Below, one piece after another: positions 26,103 to 33,898 of a stretch of DNA of 64,000 nt. Positions within the stretch are counted from its first letter, which is position 1. Every line of letters starts with the position of its first letter. The notes under the pieces were generated by a model. The model was not told the origin of the DNA. It saw nothing but the letters and a program-made list of their open reading frames with translations, and did not search any database. The stretch is from positions 1,426,001 through 1,490,000 of the forward strand of contig NZ_JBLKNW010000001.1 of assembly GCF_051414035.1 (NCBI RefSeq), read 5' to 3'. The position numbers and the translations under genes were made by a program. The DNA comes from Halosimplex amylolyticum (GTDB lineage: Archaea; Halobacteriota; Halobacteria; Halobacteriales; Haloarculaceae).

Positions 26103-27068
26103 ATGGTTCAGTTATCGCTGGTACTTCCCCGCCAGCCCGACGAACGCTGGCAACTCGCCAAACAGATGGGCGTGACCGACGCCGTCATCCACCCACTCGA
26201 AGTCGGCGACGGGAAGACCCACTGGTCGTACGACGACCTCCTCGGGACGAAAAACTGGCTCGAAGACGCCGGCCTGCGCTTCTCCGTCCTCGAAGGGAGC
26301 GTCCCGCTGACCGACCGCGTCCGCCTCGGGCTGGACGGCCGCGACGAGGACATCGCCGAGTTCAAGCAGTTCGTCCGGAACTGCGGCGACCTGGGGATCC
26401 CCGTGGTCTGTTACGACTGGATGGCGGGCGTGCGCTGGGCGCGAACCGAAGCCCACGTCGAGTCACGGGGCGGCTCCGTCACGACGGGCTACGACAACGC
26501 GAAGATGCGCGACGGCCCCGAGTCCGCCGCCGGCGACGTGACCCGCGACCAGCTGTGGGAGGCCATCGAGTACTTCCTGACCGAGGTCGTTCCGGTCGCC
26601 GAGGAAGCGGGCGTCAAACTCGGGCTCCACCCGGACGACCCGCCCCGCGAACGGGTTCGGGGGATCCCCCGCATCGCGAACAGCGTCGAGAACTACGACC
26701 GCATCCTCGACGTCTACGACAGCGAGCACAACGGCGTGACGTTCTGCCAGGGCAACTTCACGGCGATGGGCGTCGACGTCCCCGAGACCATCCGCCACTT
26801 CGGCGAGAAGATCAACTTCGCGCACTTCCGCGACGTGGAGGGGGACGCCGACCGCTTCGTCGAGACGTGGCACGACGACGGCCCGACCGACATGCAGGCC
26901 GCGATGGACGCGTTCGTCGACGTCGGCTTCGACGGGCCGATGCGACCGGACCACGTACCCACGATGGCAGGCGAGGACAACTCCAACCCCGGCTACCACA
27001 CCATGGGACGCCTGTTCGCCATCGGATATATGCGCGGGCTGCTCGAATCCGCCGAGGGAGGTGCCTGA
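26103..27068 (+). CDS. uxuA: Mannonate dehydratase
   Basis: Dehydrates D-mannonate to 2-keto-3-deoxygluconate in hexuronate breakdown. The 321-residue TIM-barrel protein shows family motifs SVLEGSVPL, LGIPVVCYDWMAGVRW, VKLGLHPDDPP, NGVTFCQGNFTAMG, NFAHFRDVEGD and PMRPDHVPTM, with the expected metal-binding His and Cys residues. It is a little shorter than bacterial UxuA (about 390) but typical for archaeal members. ATG at 26103; an upstream GTG at 26088 would add five residues. The lactonase gene begins 3 nt after the stop, so the two form an operon for sugar-acid catabolism. Confidence 0.9.
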   Translation: MVQLSLVLPRQPDERWQLAKQMGVTDAVIHPLEVGDGKTHWSYDDLLGTKNWLEDAGLRFSVLEGSVPLTDRVRLGLDGRDEDIAEFKQFVRNCGDLGIPVVCYDWMAGVRWARTEAHVESRGGSVTTGYDNAKMRDGPESAAGDVTRDQLWEAIEYFLTEVVPVAEEAGVKLGLHPDDPPRERVRGIPRIANSVENYDRILDVYDSEHNGVTFCQGNFTAMGVDVPETIRHFGEKINFAHFRDVEGDADRFVETWHDDGPTDMQAAMDAFVDVGFDGPMRPDHVPTMAGEDNSNPGYHTMGRLFAIGYMRGLLESAEGGA

Positions 27069-27071
27069 ACG

Positions 27072-27998
27072 ATGACAGACGAAAATAGCACAGACGAGAT
27101 CCGACGAATCGCCGACACGCGCTGTCACACGGGTGAGGGCCCGATCTACCACCCCGACGAGGAAGCGCTCTACTGGCTGGACATCCCTGCGGGTGACCTG
27201 TTCCGGTACGAGGGCGGGTCCGCCGCGGGCGAGTCCGGCGTCGGCGAGTACGAGCGCGTCCTCGATTACGACGGCAAGATCGGGGGGTACACGATCCAGG
27301 AGTCGGGCGACCTGCTGCTGTTCTGCGACCGCGGGACGATCCGACCCTGGAGTCGCGACTCGGGGCTCGGCGACCCGGTCGTCGACGAGATCCCGGAGGA
27401 GCGCGAGTCGCGCTTCAACGACGTCATCGCCGACCCCGAGGGGCGGGTCTACTGCGGGACGATGCCGACCGCCGAGAGCGGCGGGCGCCTCTACCGGCTC
27501 GACACCGACGGGTCGCTGACGACGCTCGAAACCGACGTCCAGATCCCCAACGGGATGGGGTTCACGCCCGACCGCGAGGCGATGTACTTCACGGAGACCG
27601 AGGCCCATGCGATCTACCGGTACAGCTACGACCGGGCGACGGGCGACCTCTCCGACCGCGAGACGGTCGTCGACGCGAGCGACGTCGAGGGCTTCCCCGA
27701 CGGGATGACCGTCGACGCCGAGGGCCACGTCTGGTCGGCGTTCTGGGACGGCGGTCGAATCGCTCGCTACACACCGGACGGTCAAGAAGAACGCCGGGTG
27801 GCGTTCCCGGCGAAGAAGGTATCGGCGGTCACCTTCGGCGGCCCCGACTGCGAGACGGCGTACGTCACGACGGCGCTCGGCCCCGGGGAGGGCTCGGCCG
27901 ACACACGTGACGAGGAAGGCGACGGCGCCGGCGCGCTGTTCGAAGTCGACCTGGGCGTCGGTGGCGTTCCCGAGTTCCGCTCGTCCGTCGGCGAGTGA
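27072..27998 (+). CDS. SMP-30/gluconolactonase-like lactonase
   Basis: A 308-residue six-bladed beta-propeller of the SMP-30/gluconolactonase/LRE family, expected to open a sugar lactone. Motifs are CHTGEGPIYHPDEEALYWLDIPAGDLFRY-type N-terminus, the metal-ligand region GEGP with Glu, SRFNDVIADPEGRVYCGTM with Asn/Asp, IPNGMGFTPDREAMYFTETEAHAIYRY and FPDGMTVDAEGHVWSAFWDGGRI. These supply the Glu-Asn-Asp calcium or zinc site. Start ATG 27072 lies 3 nt after uxuA, so it likely acts one step before the mannonate or a related sugar-acid dehydratase. Substrate is inferred only. Confidence 0.9.
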   Translation: MTDENSTDEIRRIADTRCHTGEGPIYHPDEEALYWLDIPAGDLFRYEGGSAAGESGVGEYERVLDYDGKIGGYTIQESGDLLLFCDRGTIRPWSRDSGLGDPVVDEIPEERESRFNDVIADPEGRVYCGTMPTAESGGRLYRLDTDGSLTTLETDVQIPNGMGFTPDREAMYFTETEAHAIYRYSYDRATGDLSDRETVVDASDVEGFPDGMTVDAEGHVWSAFWDGGRIARYTPDGQEERRVAFPAKKVSAVTFGGPDCETAYVTTALGPGEGSADTRDEEGDGAGALFEVDLGVGGVPEFRSSVGE

Positions 27999-28100
27999 GA
28001 CGGCGACCCGGCGCGGTTGTCACCCCCTACCGGCGACAACCGGTGCCTACCGGGCGCGAACCGCCGCTGGATTTTCCAGGCAGTGGGACGGGCTCTCTGC

Positions 28101-28676
28101 ATGGTCGACGTCGCCGTTCTGTACGGCTCCAGTGAGGGACAGACCGCCAAAATCGCCGATCGGATCGTCCAGCGACTTCGCGACCGCGGACACGAGTCGA
28201 CCGCCGTGGACGCCAGTAAGATCGACGCAGACTTCGACCTCTCGGGGTTCGACGCGGTCGTCGTCGGGTCGTCGATCCACGTCGGGAAACACCAGGAGTC
28301 GGTGCGCTCGTTCGTCTCGGCCACCGTCGACGCGCTGGGAGAACTGCCAACCGCGTTCTTCCAGGTGTCGCTCTCCTCGGTCAGCGACGATGCGGACCGT
28401 CGCGCGGAGGCGGCCCGGTACGTCGAGGAGTTCCTCGACGCGACCGGGTGGCACCCCGACCGCGTCGCGCGCTTCGGCGGCGCGCTCCGCTTCTCGCAGT
28501 ACGGGTTCCTGAAACGGCTGATGATGAAGCGGATCGCGCGCGAGGCGACCGGCGACACGGACACCTCGCGGGACTACGAGTACACCGACTGGGCGGAAGT
28601 CGAGGCGTTCGCGGACGACTTCGCCGCGTTCGTCGAGGGCCGCCTCGGCGTCGAGCCCCCCACGGTCGAGGAGTGA
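28101..28676 (+). CDS. Flavodoxin-like protein (HemG/menaquinone-dependent protoporphyrinogen oxidase type)
   Basis: A 191-residue flavodoxin-fold protein. FMN phosphate loop YGSSEGQTAKIA near residue 8, then FDAVVVGSSIHVGKHQESVRSFV, then PTAFFQVSLSSVSDDADRRAEAARYVEEFLDATGWHPDRVARFGGALRFSQYGFLKRLMMKRIAREATGDTDTSRDYEYTDWAEVEAFADDF, which matches the HemG family C-terminal half. In bacteria HemG oxidises protoporphyrinogen IX with menaquinone; in haloarchaea the role is unproven. ATG at 28101 is used because the upstream residues look non-coding. The following DNA contains three 22-bp repeats. Confidence 0.75.
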   Translation: MVDVAVLYGSSEGQTAKIADRIVQRLRDRGHESTAVDASKIDADFDLSGFDAVVVGSSIHVGKHQESVRSFVSATVDALGELPTAFFQVSLSSVSDDADRRAEAARYVEEFLDATGWHPDRVARFGGALRFSQYGFLKRLMMKRIAREATGDTDTSRDYEYTDWAEVEAFADDFAAFVEGRLGVEPPTVEE

Positions 28677-28690
28677 GCACCGGATCGAAA

Positions 28691-28756
28691 TCACTCGGAC
28701 GACGGGCCGAGATCACTCCAGCGACGGACCGCGATCACTCGAACGACGGCGCGACG
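28691..28756. repeat. Three 22-bp tandem repeats at a gene end
   Basis: Units start at 28691, 28713 and 28735, each beginning TCACTC then ending GA or GC-rich; the third overlaps the 3' end of the LLM oxidoreductase gene, whose stop (TCA read in reverse) is at 28735-28737. Confidence 0.6.
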
Positions 28757-29742
28757 TCCCGCTCGAACACGTCGCAGAACGCGTCCTGGTCAGGACTCGA
28801 ACTCTGGAAGACGACCTCGTCGAAGCCGGCGTCGACGTAGCCGGCGGCCGCGTCGACGAGGTCCTGCGGATCGGTCGTGACGACGAACGCCTCGCGGAGT
28901 TCCTCCTCGGTCACGTCCTGGCCGTACTCCTGAAGTTCCCGCGGGTCGGCCAGATCCTCGGCGAACACCTCCGATTTCAGGGTCAGCCGCCACGGGAGAC
29001 AGGGTTCCAGCGCCGCCTCCTCGCTGTCGGCGTAGGAGACGTGCAGGTGGATGGTCTTCTGCACGTCGGCCAGCGAGTCGTTGCGCTCGGACTTCTCGAC
29101 GCCGCGCTCGACGGCCGGGAAGAGGTCGTTCGCGGCCGAGTCCGGCGACTCGTAGACGGTGACGAACCCGTCACCCAGGTCGCCGGCCATCCGCGCGGCG
29201 GTCGCGCCGTTGCCGGCGACGTGGATCGGAGGTGCCTCGTCGGGACCGGTGTAGAGGTTCGCCCCGTCGAGCGTCCAGAAGTCGCCGTCGTAGTCGACGA
29301 ACTCCTCGGTGAACAGCCGGCGGACGATACGGATCGCCTCGGCGGTGCGTCGGGCGCGCTCGCCGTAGTCGGGCCACTCGAAGCCGAGCGGGCTCTCGTT
29401 GAGCGCCTCGCCGGTGCCGAGACCGAGGAACACGCGGTCGGGGTACAACTCGGCGAGCGTCGCGAGGCGGTGGGCGACGTTGGCCGGGTGGTAGCGGTTG
29501 ATTACGGAGGTCACGCCGGTCCCGATCCGGATCTCGTCGGTGCGTTCGAGCGCGGCGGGCAGCCACTCCCAGCAGTTGCCGCCGTTGGCGGGCGAGCCGT
29601 CGGCGAGCCGGTCGAACCACGGGTGGAAGTGGTCGTTGACCCACGCGCTGTCGAATCCCGCGCGCTCGGCGCGCTCGACCTGATCGAGGCACGAGGCGGG
29701 CGAGAACTCCTCTAGCGACGCGAAGTAGCCGAACTCGACCAT
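28735..29742 (-). CDS. F420-type LLM-class oxidoreductase (TIGR03557-like)
   Basis: A 335-residue luciferase-like monooxygenase-fold protein; the pattern WVNDHFHPWFDRL, RIGTGVTSVINRYHPANVAHRLATLAELYPDRVFLGLGTGEALNE and GANLYTGPDEAPPIHVAGNGATAARMAGDLGDGFVTV is that of the F420-dependent glucose-6-phosphate dehydrogenase-like TIGR03557 proteins. Such enzymes use coenzyme F420 with a sugar phosphate or small alcohol. Start ATG at complement 29740-29742 (MVEFGYFASLEEFSP). The gene is isolated, between the flavodoxin-like gene and the divergent FKBP gene. Substrate unknown. Confidence 0.85.
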   Translation of the reverse strand: MVEFGYFASLEEFSPASCLDQVERAERAGFDSAWVNDHFHPWFDRLADGSPANGGNCWEWLPAALERTDEIRIGTGVTSVINRYHPANVAHRLATLAELYPDRVFLGLGTGEALNESPLGFEWPDYGERARRTAEAIRIVRRLFTEEFVDYDGDFWTLDGANLYTGPDEAPPIHVAGNGATAARMAGDLGDGFVTVYESPDSAANDLFPAVERGVEKSERNDSLADVQKTIHLHVSYADSEEAALEPCLPWRLTLKSEVFAEDLADPRELQEYGQDVTEEELREAFVVTTDPQDLVDAAAGYVDAGFDEVVFQSSSPDQDAFCDVFERDVAPSFE

Positions 29743-29801
29743 ACAGGCGTAGGGGCCGTCTCGGGCTTAACCCCTCGGGCCGACCGGGCCCGAAACGTTG
29801 T

Positions 29802-29809
29802 TCTTAAGA
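29802..29809 (+). promoter_or_regulatory. TATA-like box of the FKBP gene
   Basis: TCTTAAGA is centred 28 nt upstream of the ATG at 29833. Confidence 0.45.
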
Positions 29810-29832
29810 GTGCAACGCCAGTCGTTGGTTGT

Positions 29833-30852
29833 ATGAGTAACGAGTCCGAGGCCGACGAGGCCGAGCAGGACGCAGCCGACGAGACAGCCGCGGACGTCGA
29901 CGAGACGCCCGACGCCGACGAGGCCGAGGCCGAGACCGAAGAGACCGAGGAAGCCACCGGTCTCCAGAACGGCGACTTCATCGAACTCGACTACACCGCG
30001 CGCACCGTCGAGGGCGGCGACCTGGTCGACACGACCGACCCCGAGGTCGCCGAGGAAGAAGGCGTCGGCGAGGACCAGGAGTTCTCGCCCCGGACCATCG
30101 TCCTCGGCGAGGGCCACGTCTTCGGCGAGGTCGAGGAGGACATCATCGGGAGCGAGGTCGGCGACAGCGGCACCGTGACCGTCCCGGCCGAAGAGGCTTT
30201 CGGCGAGTTCGACGACGACCAGGTCCGGACGATCAGCGCCGACCGGATCCCCGAGGACGACCGCTACCCCGGTGCACACGTCGACATCGACGGCGAGCAC
30301 GGCCACATCAACACGATCATCGGCGGCCGCGCCCGCGTCGACTTCAACCACCCGCTCGCCGGCGAGGACATCGAGTACGAGTGGGAGGTTCTCGACGAGG
30401 TCACCGACCGCGAAGCGCGCGCCGGCGCGCTGCTCGACGTCTTCCTCGACATGGATCTCGAGGTCTGGTTCGAGACCGACACCGTCGAGGAAGAGCAGCT
30501 CGTCGAGTCCGACGAAGACGACGAAGACGAGGACGACGAGGAAGAGAGCGAGCCGGAGTACGAGACCGTCGAGGTCGAGAAGGAGACGCTCTATATCGAG
30601 GCGACGCCGCAGCTGACGATGAACCAGCAGTGGATGATGGGCAAACAGCAGATCGCCCAGCAGCTCACCCAGCTGCTCGACATCGACCGTATCATCGTCC
30701 AGGAGGAGCTCGGCGGCATGGGCATGATGGGCGGCATGGGCGGTATGATGGGCGGCATGGGCGGCGGCGGTGCCGAACTCGAAGAAGCGCTCGAAGACGA
30801 GGACATCGACGCCGAGGAGATCGTCGAGGAACTCGAAGGCGCCGAAGAGTAA
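29833..30852 (+). CDS. FKBP-type peptidyl-prolyl isomerase, long SlyD-like
   Basis: A 339-residue prolyl isomerase/chaperone. An acidic N-terminus of about 45 residues precedes the FKBP domain (residues about 46-140, GDFIELDYTARTVEGGDLVDTTD with RTIVLGEGHVFGEVEEDIIGSEVGDSGTVTVPAEEAFGEFDDDQ), then an insert-in-flap region (DRIPEDDRYPGAHVDIDG). After about 165 come a second beta-rich segment (FDVFLDMDLEVWFETDTVE), an acidic stretch, and a C-terminal Gly/Met-rich region GGMGMMGGMGG followed by acidic helices. The isomerase tryptophan-containing pocket is partly visible. Long archaeal FKBPs of this type are well known; the Met-rich tail could be a client-binding element. Confidence 0.9.
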   Translation: MSNESEADEAEQDAADETAADVDETPDADEAEAETEETEEATGLQNGDFIELDYTARTVEGGDLVDTTDPEVAEEEGVGEDQEFSPRTIVLGEGHVFGEVEEDIIGSEVGDSGTVTVPAEEAFGEFDDDQVRTISADRIPEDDRYPGAHVDIDGEHGHINTIIGGRARVDFNHPLAGEDIEYEWEVLDEVTDREARAGALLDVFLDMDLEVWFETDTVEEEQLVESDEDDEDEDDEEESEPEYETVEVEKETLYIEATPQLTMNQQWMMGKQQIAQQLTQLLDIDRIIVQEELGGMGMMGGMGGMMGGMGGGGAELEEALEDEDIDAEEIVEELEGAEE

Positions 30853-30874
30853 GCCGGTCCGCTTCTCGCCGTTC

Positions 30875-31273
30875 TCAGCCGTTCGAGCCGCCGGGTTCTC
30901 CGCGCTCGTCGAGCACAGCGTTACAGCTGCTGACGAACTGCCCCAGCCCCTTGGCCACGTCGCGGTCGAGCGAGACGAGGATTCCCGCCGTCGGCGCCTC
31001 GTAGAAGTGGAGCAGGGCCGCGCGGTCGTGGAGTTCGACCGTCGCCTGCGTCCCGCCGAGGCGGTCGTACTCCGCGTCGGGGACGACGGGTTCGGCAGTG
31101 CGCGCGCGGTCGACGATAGCGTCCATCGAATCCTTGAGGTGTTCGGTCGCGACGTCGTCGCGGAGGTAGAGCACGGTCCACTCGTCAGCGTCGTACTGGA
31201 TCGAACCCCGGAACGCGTCGCCGGCTCGATTGTGGACCAGCTGGAGGAGGGGCTGATAGCGGTTCGCGGGCAT
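30875..31273 (-). CDS. Hypothetical haloarchaeal protein (DUF7522-like)
   Basis: A 132-residue protein with one compact alpha/beta domain (FRGSIQYDADEWTVLYLRDDV, LGGTQATVELHDRAALLHFYEAPTAGILVSLDRDVAKGLGQFVSSC). It resembles a haloarchaeal DUF7522 from memory. A cysteine near the C-terminus is preceded by helical residues. Start ATG at complement 31271-31273, with no obvious TATA box. It lies convergent to the FKBP gene and divergent from Nudix. No function known. Confidence 0.55.
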   Translation of the reverse strand: MPANRYQPLLQLVHNRAGDAFRGSIQYDADEWTVLYLRDDVATEHLKDSMDAIVDRARTAEPVVPDAEYDRLGGTQATVELHDRAALLHFYEAPTAGILVSLDRDVAKGLGQFVSSCNAVLDERGEPGGSNG

Positions 31274-31399
31274 ACCACCGCTATCGTGATAGAACCGTTT
31301 AGGCGTGTTGGCCCGTCGTGTGCGAGGACCCTCGCGCACCGGCCGACGACCTATCACCGAACGAGAACGTATTTTACGGGTCGGCCACAACGGCCGCGT

Positions 31400-31918
31400 A
31401 TGCAGGTGACGGACCCCCGCGAGCGCACCGACGACCTCTACGTCGGGGAGAGTCGCGCGACAGTTCCCCCCGAAGACTTCGAGGAAGTCGCCGATTCGGA
31501 GGCGGTGACGGCGGGATGGGTGGTCACGGCGTTCACCTTCGACGACCGCGGGCGGGTGTTGCTCATCGAACAGCCGTGGGCGGACGGCTGGATCTGTCCG
31601 GGCGGCGCCCTCAAACCGGGCGAATCGCTCGCGGACGGCGCCACCAGGGAACTCCGGGAGGAGACCGGTGTCGACATCGATCCGATCGCCCCGCGCGGCG
31701 TCGACGAGTTCGCGTTCGTGAACGAGGAAACGGACGAGACGGCCGGGTGGACGCTGGTCGTCTTCGAGGCGGTCGCCGAGTCGGCCGAACTGGAAGCGGA
31801 TCTCGGACTCGACGGCGAGGAGATAACCGACGCGCGGTGGTTCGACGGGCTTCCGGACGACGTGTACAACCCCGATCTGTTCGAACCGGTGTACGAGCGG
31901 TGCGAGCACAGCGGGTGA
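31400..31918 (+). CDS. Nudix hydrolase
   Basis: A 172-residue Nudix protein. The Nudix box is GALKPGESLADGATRELREETGVDI (consensus G-x5-E-x7-REUxEExGU), followed by VFEA and EITDARWFDGLPDDVY. Preceded by a short domain (PPEDFEEVADSEAVTAGWVVTAFTFDDRGRVLLIEQPWADGWICPGGALKPGE) that supplies the nucleotide-binding pocket. Substrate cannot be inferred. ATG at 31400 follows a purine-poor leader with TTTTACGG at about 31371. It has the length of single-domain MutT-like proteins. Confidence 0.85.
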   Translation: MQVTDPRERTDDLYVGESRATVPPEDFEEVADSEAVTAGWVVTAFTFDDRGRVLLIEQPWADGWICPGGALKPGESLADGATRELREETGVDIDPIAPRGVDEFAFVNEETDETAGWTLVVFEAVAESAELEADLGLDGEEITDARWFDGLPDDVYNPDLFEPVYERCEHSG

Positions 31919-32359
31919 GATCCTGGCGGTGTGACGGGTTCGGTCGTTTTTCTTCGTCCGCTGCGGCGAACTGTCTGTTCGATTCGACTTGTGAGTGTAA
32001 CAGTGGTTGAAGGCCCCACGGTCGTGAACAGAAGTTGGAATGAAGCGACCGCAGGTGACGGCAAGCGATGAAAGCCCTCGGCGCGCCCGCTAGCAGGAGA
32101 AGCGACCGCAGCGAATGCTGAGAGTTGAAAGCCCTCGACGCGCTCGCGGTCGCTGCGTCGGATATCCTCGCTTCGCTCGGATAGAGCCGACGCAGACGAC
32201 TACATGAACGCGAGCCCGCCTCGCCTTTTCAGTCCGCCAGGAAGGCGGCACCGCAAGCGTACAGCACAGTACCTCACACCTCCCCAGCCGATTCGCTCAG
32301 TCACTCCGTTCCCTCGCTCATCCCTCGCACGGCTTTGTCGCGGCACGGAGGCCGCCAAC

Positions 32360-32377
32360 GTCAGAGCAAGCTCTGAC
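32360..32377. repeat. Mini-hairpin, 8-bp stem, AA loop
   Basis: GTCAGAGC AA GCTCTGAC, perfect. Absent from copy 2 of the element. Confidence 0.8.
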
Positions 32378-32383
32378 GGCCCA

Positions 32384-32405
32384 TCGGAATCGCAAGCGAT
32401 TCCGA
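32384..32405. repeat. Mini-hairpin, 10-bp stem, AA loop
   Basis: TCGGAATCGC AA GCGATTCCGA, perfect. Absent from copy 2 of the element. Confidence 0.8.
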
Positions 32406-32595
32406 GACGACAGCGCGCGCCACCGCGATCAGTAAGTCTACAGACTGTACTGAGCATTCGCGCGAACGAAGTGAGCGCGATTCACCGCATCGAGGCCGAA
32501 GGCCGAGATGCGGCCTTTTTCACCCATGTTTTTGCCGGCCGGGTTCCCGCAGGCGCGCGGAGCGCGCCGAGGAAACCCGGCCGGGAAAAAGATGG

Positions 32596-33225
32596 TTAGG
32601 CGATGTCGCGGCTGGTGTCGATGGAGACCTGCTCGACGAGGTCGAGTTTGATGATGTCCGTGGGGGCGCGGCCGCCGCGGAACTTGGGGATGGCGAGACG
32701 GTTCTCCACTTCGTCGTTGGTCGTCGTGGTCTCGAGCTGGAAGATGACGTCGGCGAAGTGCTCGGTGGTGTCGCGCAGGGGCGGCACCGACCGGCCGTCG
32801 AGGCAGTGGACGATGCCGAGGCTGCCGGTGTTGACGATGTGGTTCTGGAGGTCGTTCATGAACGAGCGGAACCGCGACGGGGGCTCCTGGGATTCGAGCA
32901 CGTCGAGCGGGTCGACGATGAGATTGGAGGTCTCGGGGAGAGCGCTGACGAGCTTGCCGGCGTTGTCGAGCGGGGCCTCGCCGGAGATGTGGCGGACCGT
33001 CGGGTCGCCAGTGGTCGCCGGCGACTGCTCGATGCTGGAGGTGACCGACTGGGCGGTGCGGTCGAGCGAGAGGTAGAGCGTGCCGCGCGTGGCGGTGAGT
33101 TCGTAGAGGAACAGCTCCGCCTGGCTGGCCGGCTGGGCGCTGAGGGCGACGATGCTTCCCTCCGGGATCCCGCCCCCGAGCTTCCGGTCGAGGACGTCGA
33201 TGCCCGTGTGTAGCCGGTTGACCAT
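32596..33225 (-). CDS. RAD55/RecA-like ATPase-fold protein with degraded P-loop
   Basis: A 209-residue protein of the RAD55/KaiC-like RecA superfamily (TGIDVLDRKLGGGIPEGSIVALSA at the N-terminus, then LIVDPLDVLESQEPPSRFRSFMNDL and ADVIFQLETT). The Walker A region reads ALSAQPASQAELF, lacking the GxxxxGK[ST] of an ATPase, so ATP binding is probably lost or altered. The start is ATG at complement 33223-33225; the eight-residue upstream extension is unlikely. It ends just after a long hairpin-rich segment. The ParA-like gene is 28 nt upstream on the same strand, so the two are probably co-transcribed. Related haloarchaeal proteins are called HTR-like; function is unclear. Confidence 0.75.
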   Translation of the reverse strand: MVNRLHTGIDVLDRKLGGGIPEGSIVALSAQPASQAELFLYELTATRGTLYLSLDRTAQSVTSSIEQSPATTGDPTVRHISGEAPLDNAGKLVSALPETSNLIVDPLDVLESQEPPSRFRSFMNDLQNHIVNTGSLGIVHCLDGRSVPPLRDTTEHFADVIFQLETTTTNDEVENRLAIPKFRGGRAPTDIIKLDLVEQVSIDTSRDIA

Positions 33226-33253
33226 CGTAGCGAGGTATTTTACACCCACCAGA

Positions 33254-33898
33254 TTAAATATTCCGCCTCGCTAGCGCCGTTGCGAGCCGATCGTACGACG
33301 CCCGTCCGACCCGACTCCGCAGGACGGCGCCGTCCGTCGGTGGGACCGTCGCGAGGATCGGATCGAGGACGCGCGCCGGTTCGCCGTCGGACGAGAGTGG
33401 TGACTGCGACGGGGACCGCGTTATCACGCTACCCAGCACTGTCGCGCCGAGCGTCTCGACCATCCGCGTGGTCTTGACGGCGTCGGACAGACTCGCACGG
33501 TCGGGTGTCGAGACGACCAGCGCGGCGTCGGCGCCCCTGAGCGGCGCGGCGGCCGCGTCGGTCGCGCCCGCCGGGGAGTCGACGATGACCTGCTGGGGCG
33601 CACGAGCGAGTCGGCGGAGCGCCGTTTCCCCGATCGGTCCCGATGCGCTTCCGGCCGGGAGCACGTCGACGCCGGGGACGACGTCGGACCGATGCGTGGC
33701 GATGCCGATCGATTCTCCGTCGTCGACGGCGTCGAGGCCGGGGTGGCGGGGAGTCTCGGCCATGGTGTGGAGGTTAGGCATGTCGCAGTCGGCGTCGACG
33801 ACGAGCGGTGGCTGCCCGTCGCGCGCGAGCGCCGCCGCGAGCCCGAGCGCGGTCGTCGTCTTCCCACAGCCACCCTTCCCACCGGCGATTGCGAGCAT
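33254..33898 (-). CDS. ParA/MinD-type P-loop ATPase
   Basis: A 214-residue deviant Walker A ATPase: GGKGGCGKTTTALGLAAALARDG, then VVDADCDMPNLHTMAETP, VIVDSPAGATDAAAAPLRGADAALVVSTPD. The ParA/MinD lysine in KGGCGKTT is present, so it should dimerise and hydrolyse ATP. No partner ParB is in the window. The downstream gene is the P-loop-deficient RAD55-like protein, suggesting the pair works together. ATG at complement 33896-33898; a 14-bp palindrome at 33984-33997 lies 86 nt upstream. Confidence 0.85.
   Translation of the reverse strand: MLAIAGGKGGCGKTTTALGLAAALARDGQPPLVVDADCDMPNLHTMAETPRHPGLDAVDDGESIGIATHRSDVVPGVDVLPAGSASGPIGETALRRLARAPQQVIVDSPAGATDAAAAPLRGADAALVVSTPDRASLSDAVKTTRMVETLGATVLGSVITRSPSQSPLSSDGEPARVLDPILATVPPTDGAVLRSRVGRASYDRLATALARRNI

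Larger units (their letters stand above)
32069..32425. repeat. Dispersed palindromic element, copy 1
   Basis: Shares with 53328-53650 an ordered series of blocks (TAGCAGGAGAA; TGAAAGCCCTCG; GATATCCTC; GCCTCGCC; CACACCTCCCCAGCCGATTC; CATCCCTCGCACGGCTT; CAGCGCGCGCCACCG). Copy 1 differs by extra hairpins near its 3' end. No transposase is associated. Confidence 0.7.
31919..32595. other. Non-coding accessory stretch with dispersed palindromic element, copy 1
   Basis: 677 nt without a supportable gene. 32043-32145 contains two tandem GAAGCGACCGCAG...TGAAAGCCCTCG units; 32069 to about 32425 is the first copy of the dispersed element also found at 53328-53650. Two mini-hairpins are inserted at 32360-32377 and 32384-32405, and 32455-32585 is a chain of further hairpins (GCGCGAACGAAGTGAGCGCG; a palindrome containing GAGGCCGAAGGCC with TTTTT after it; and a long stem beginning GGCCGGG at 32537). 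Short reading frames here, such as one encoding an RIGWGGV-like string, are copies of the repeat. Confidence 0.6.
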
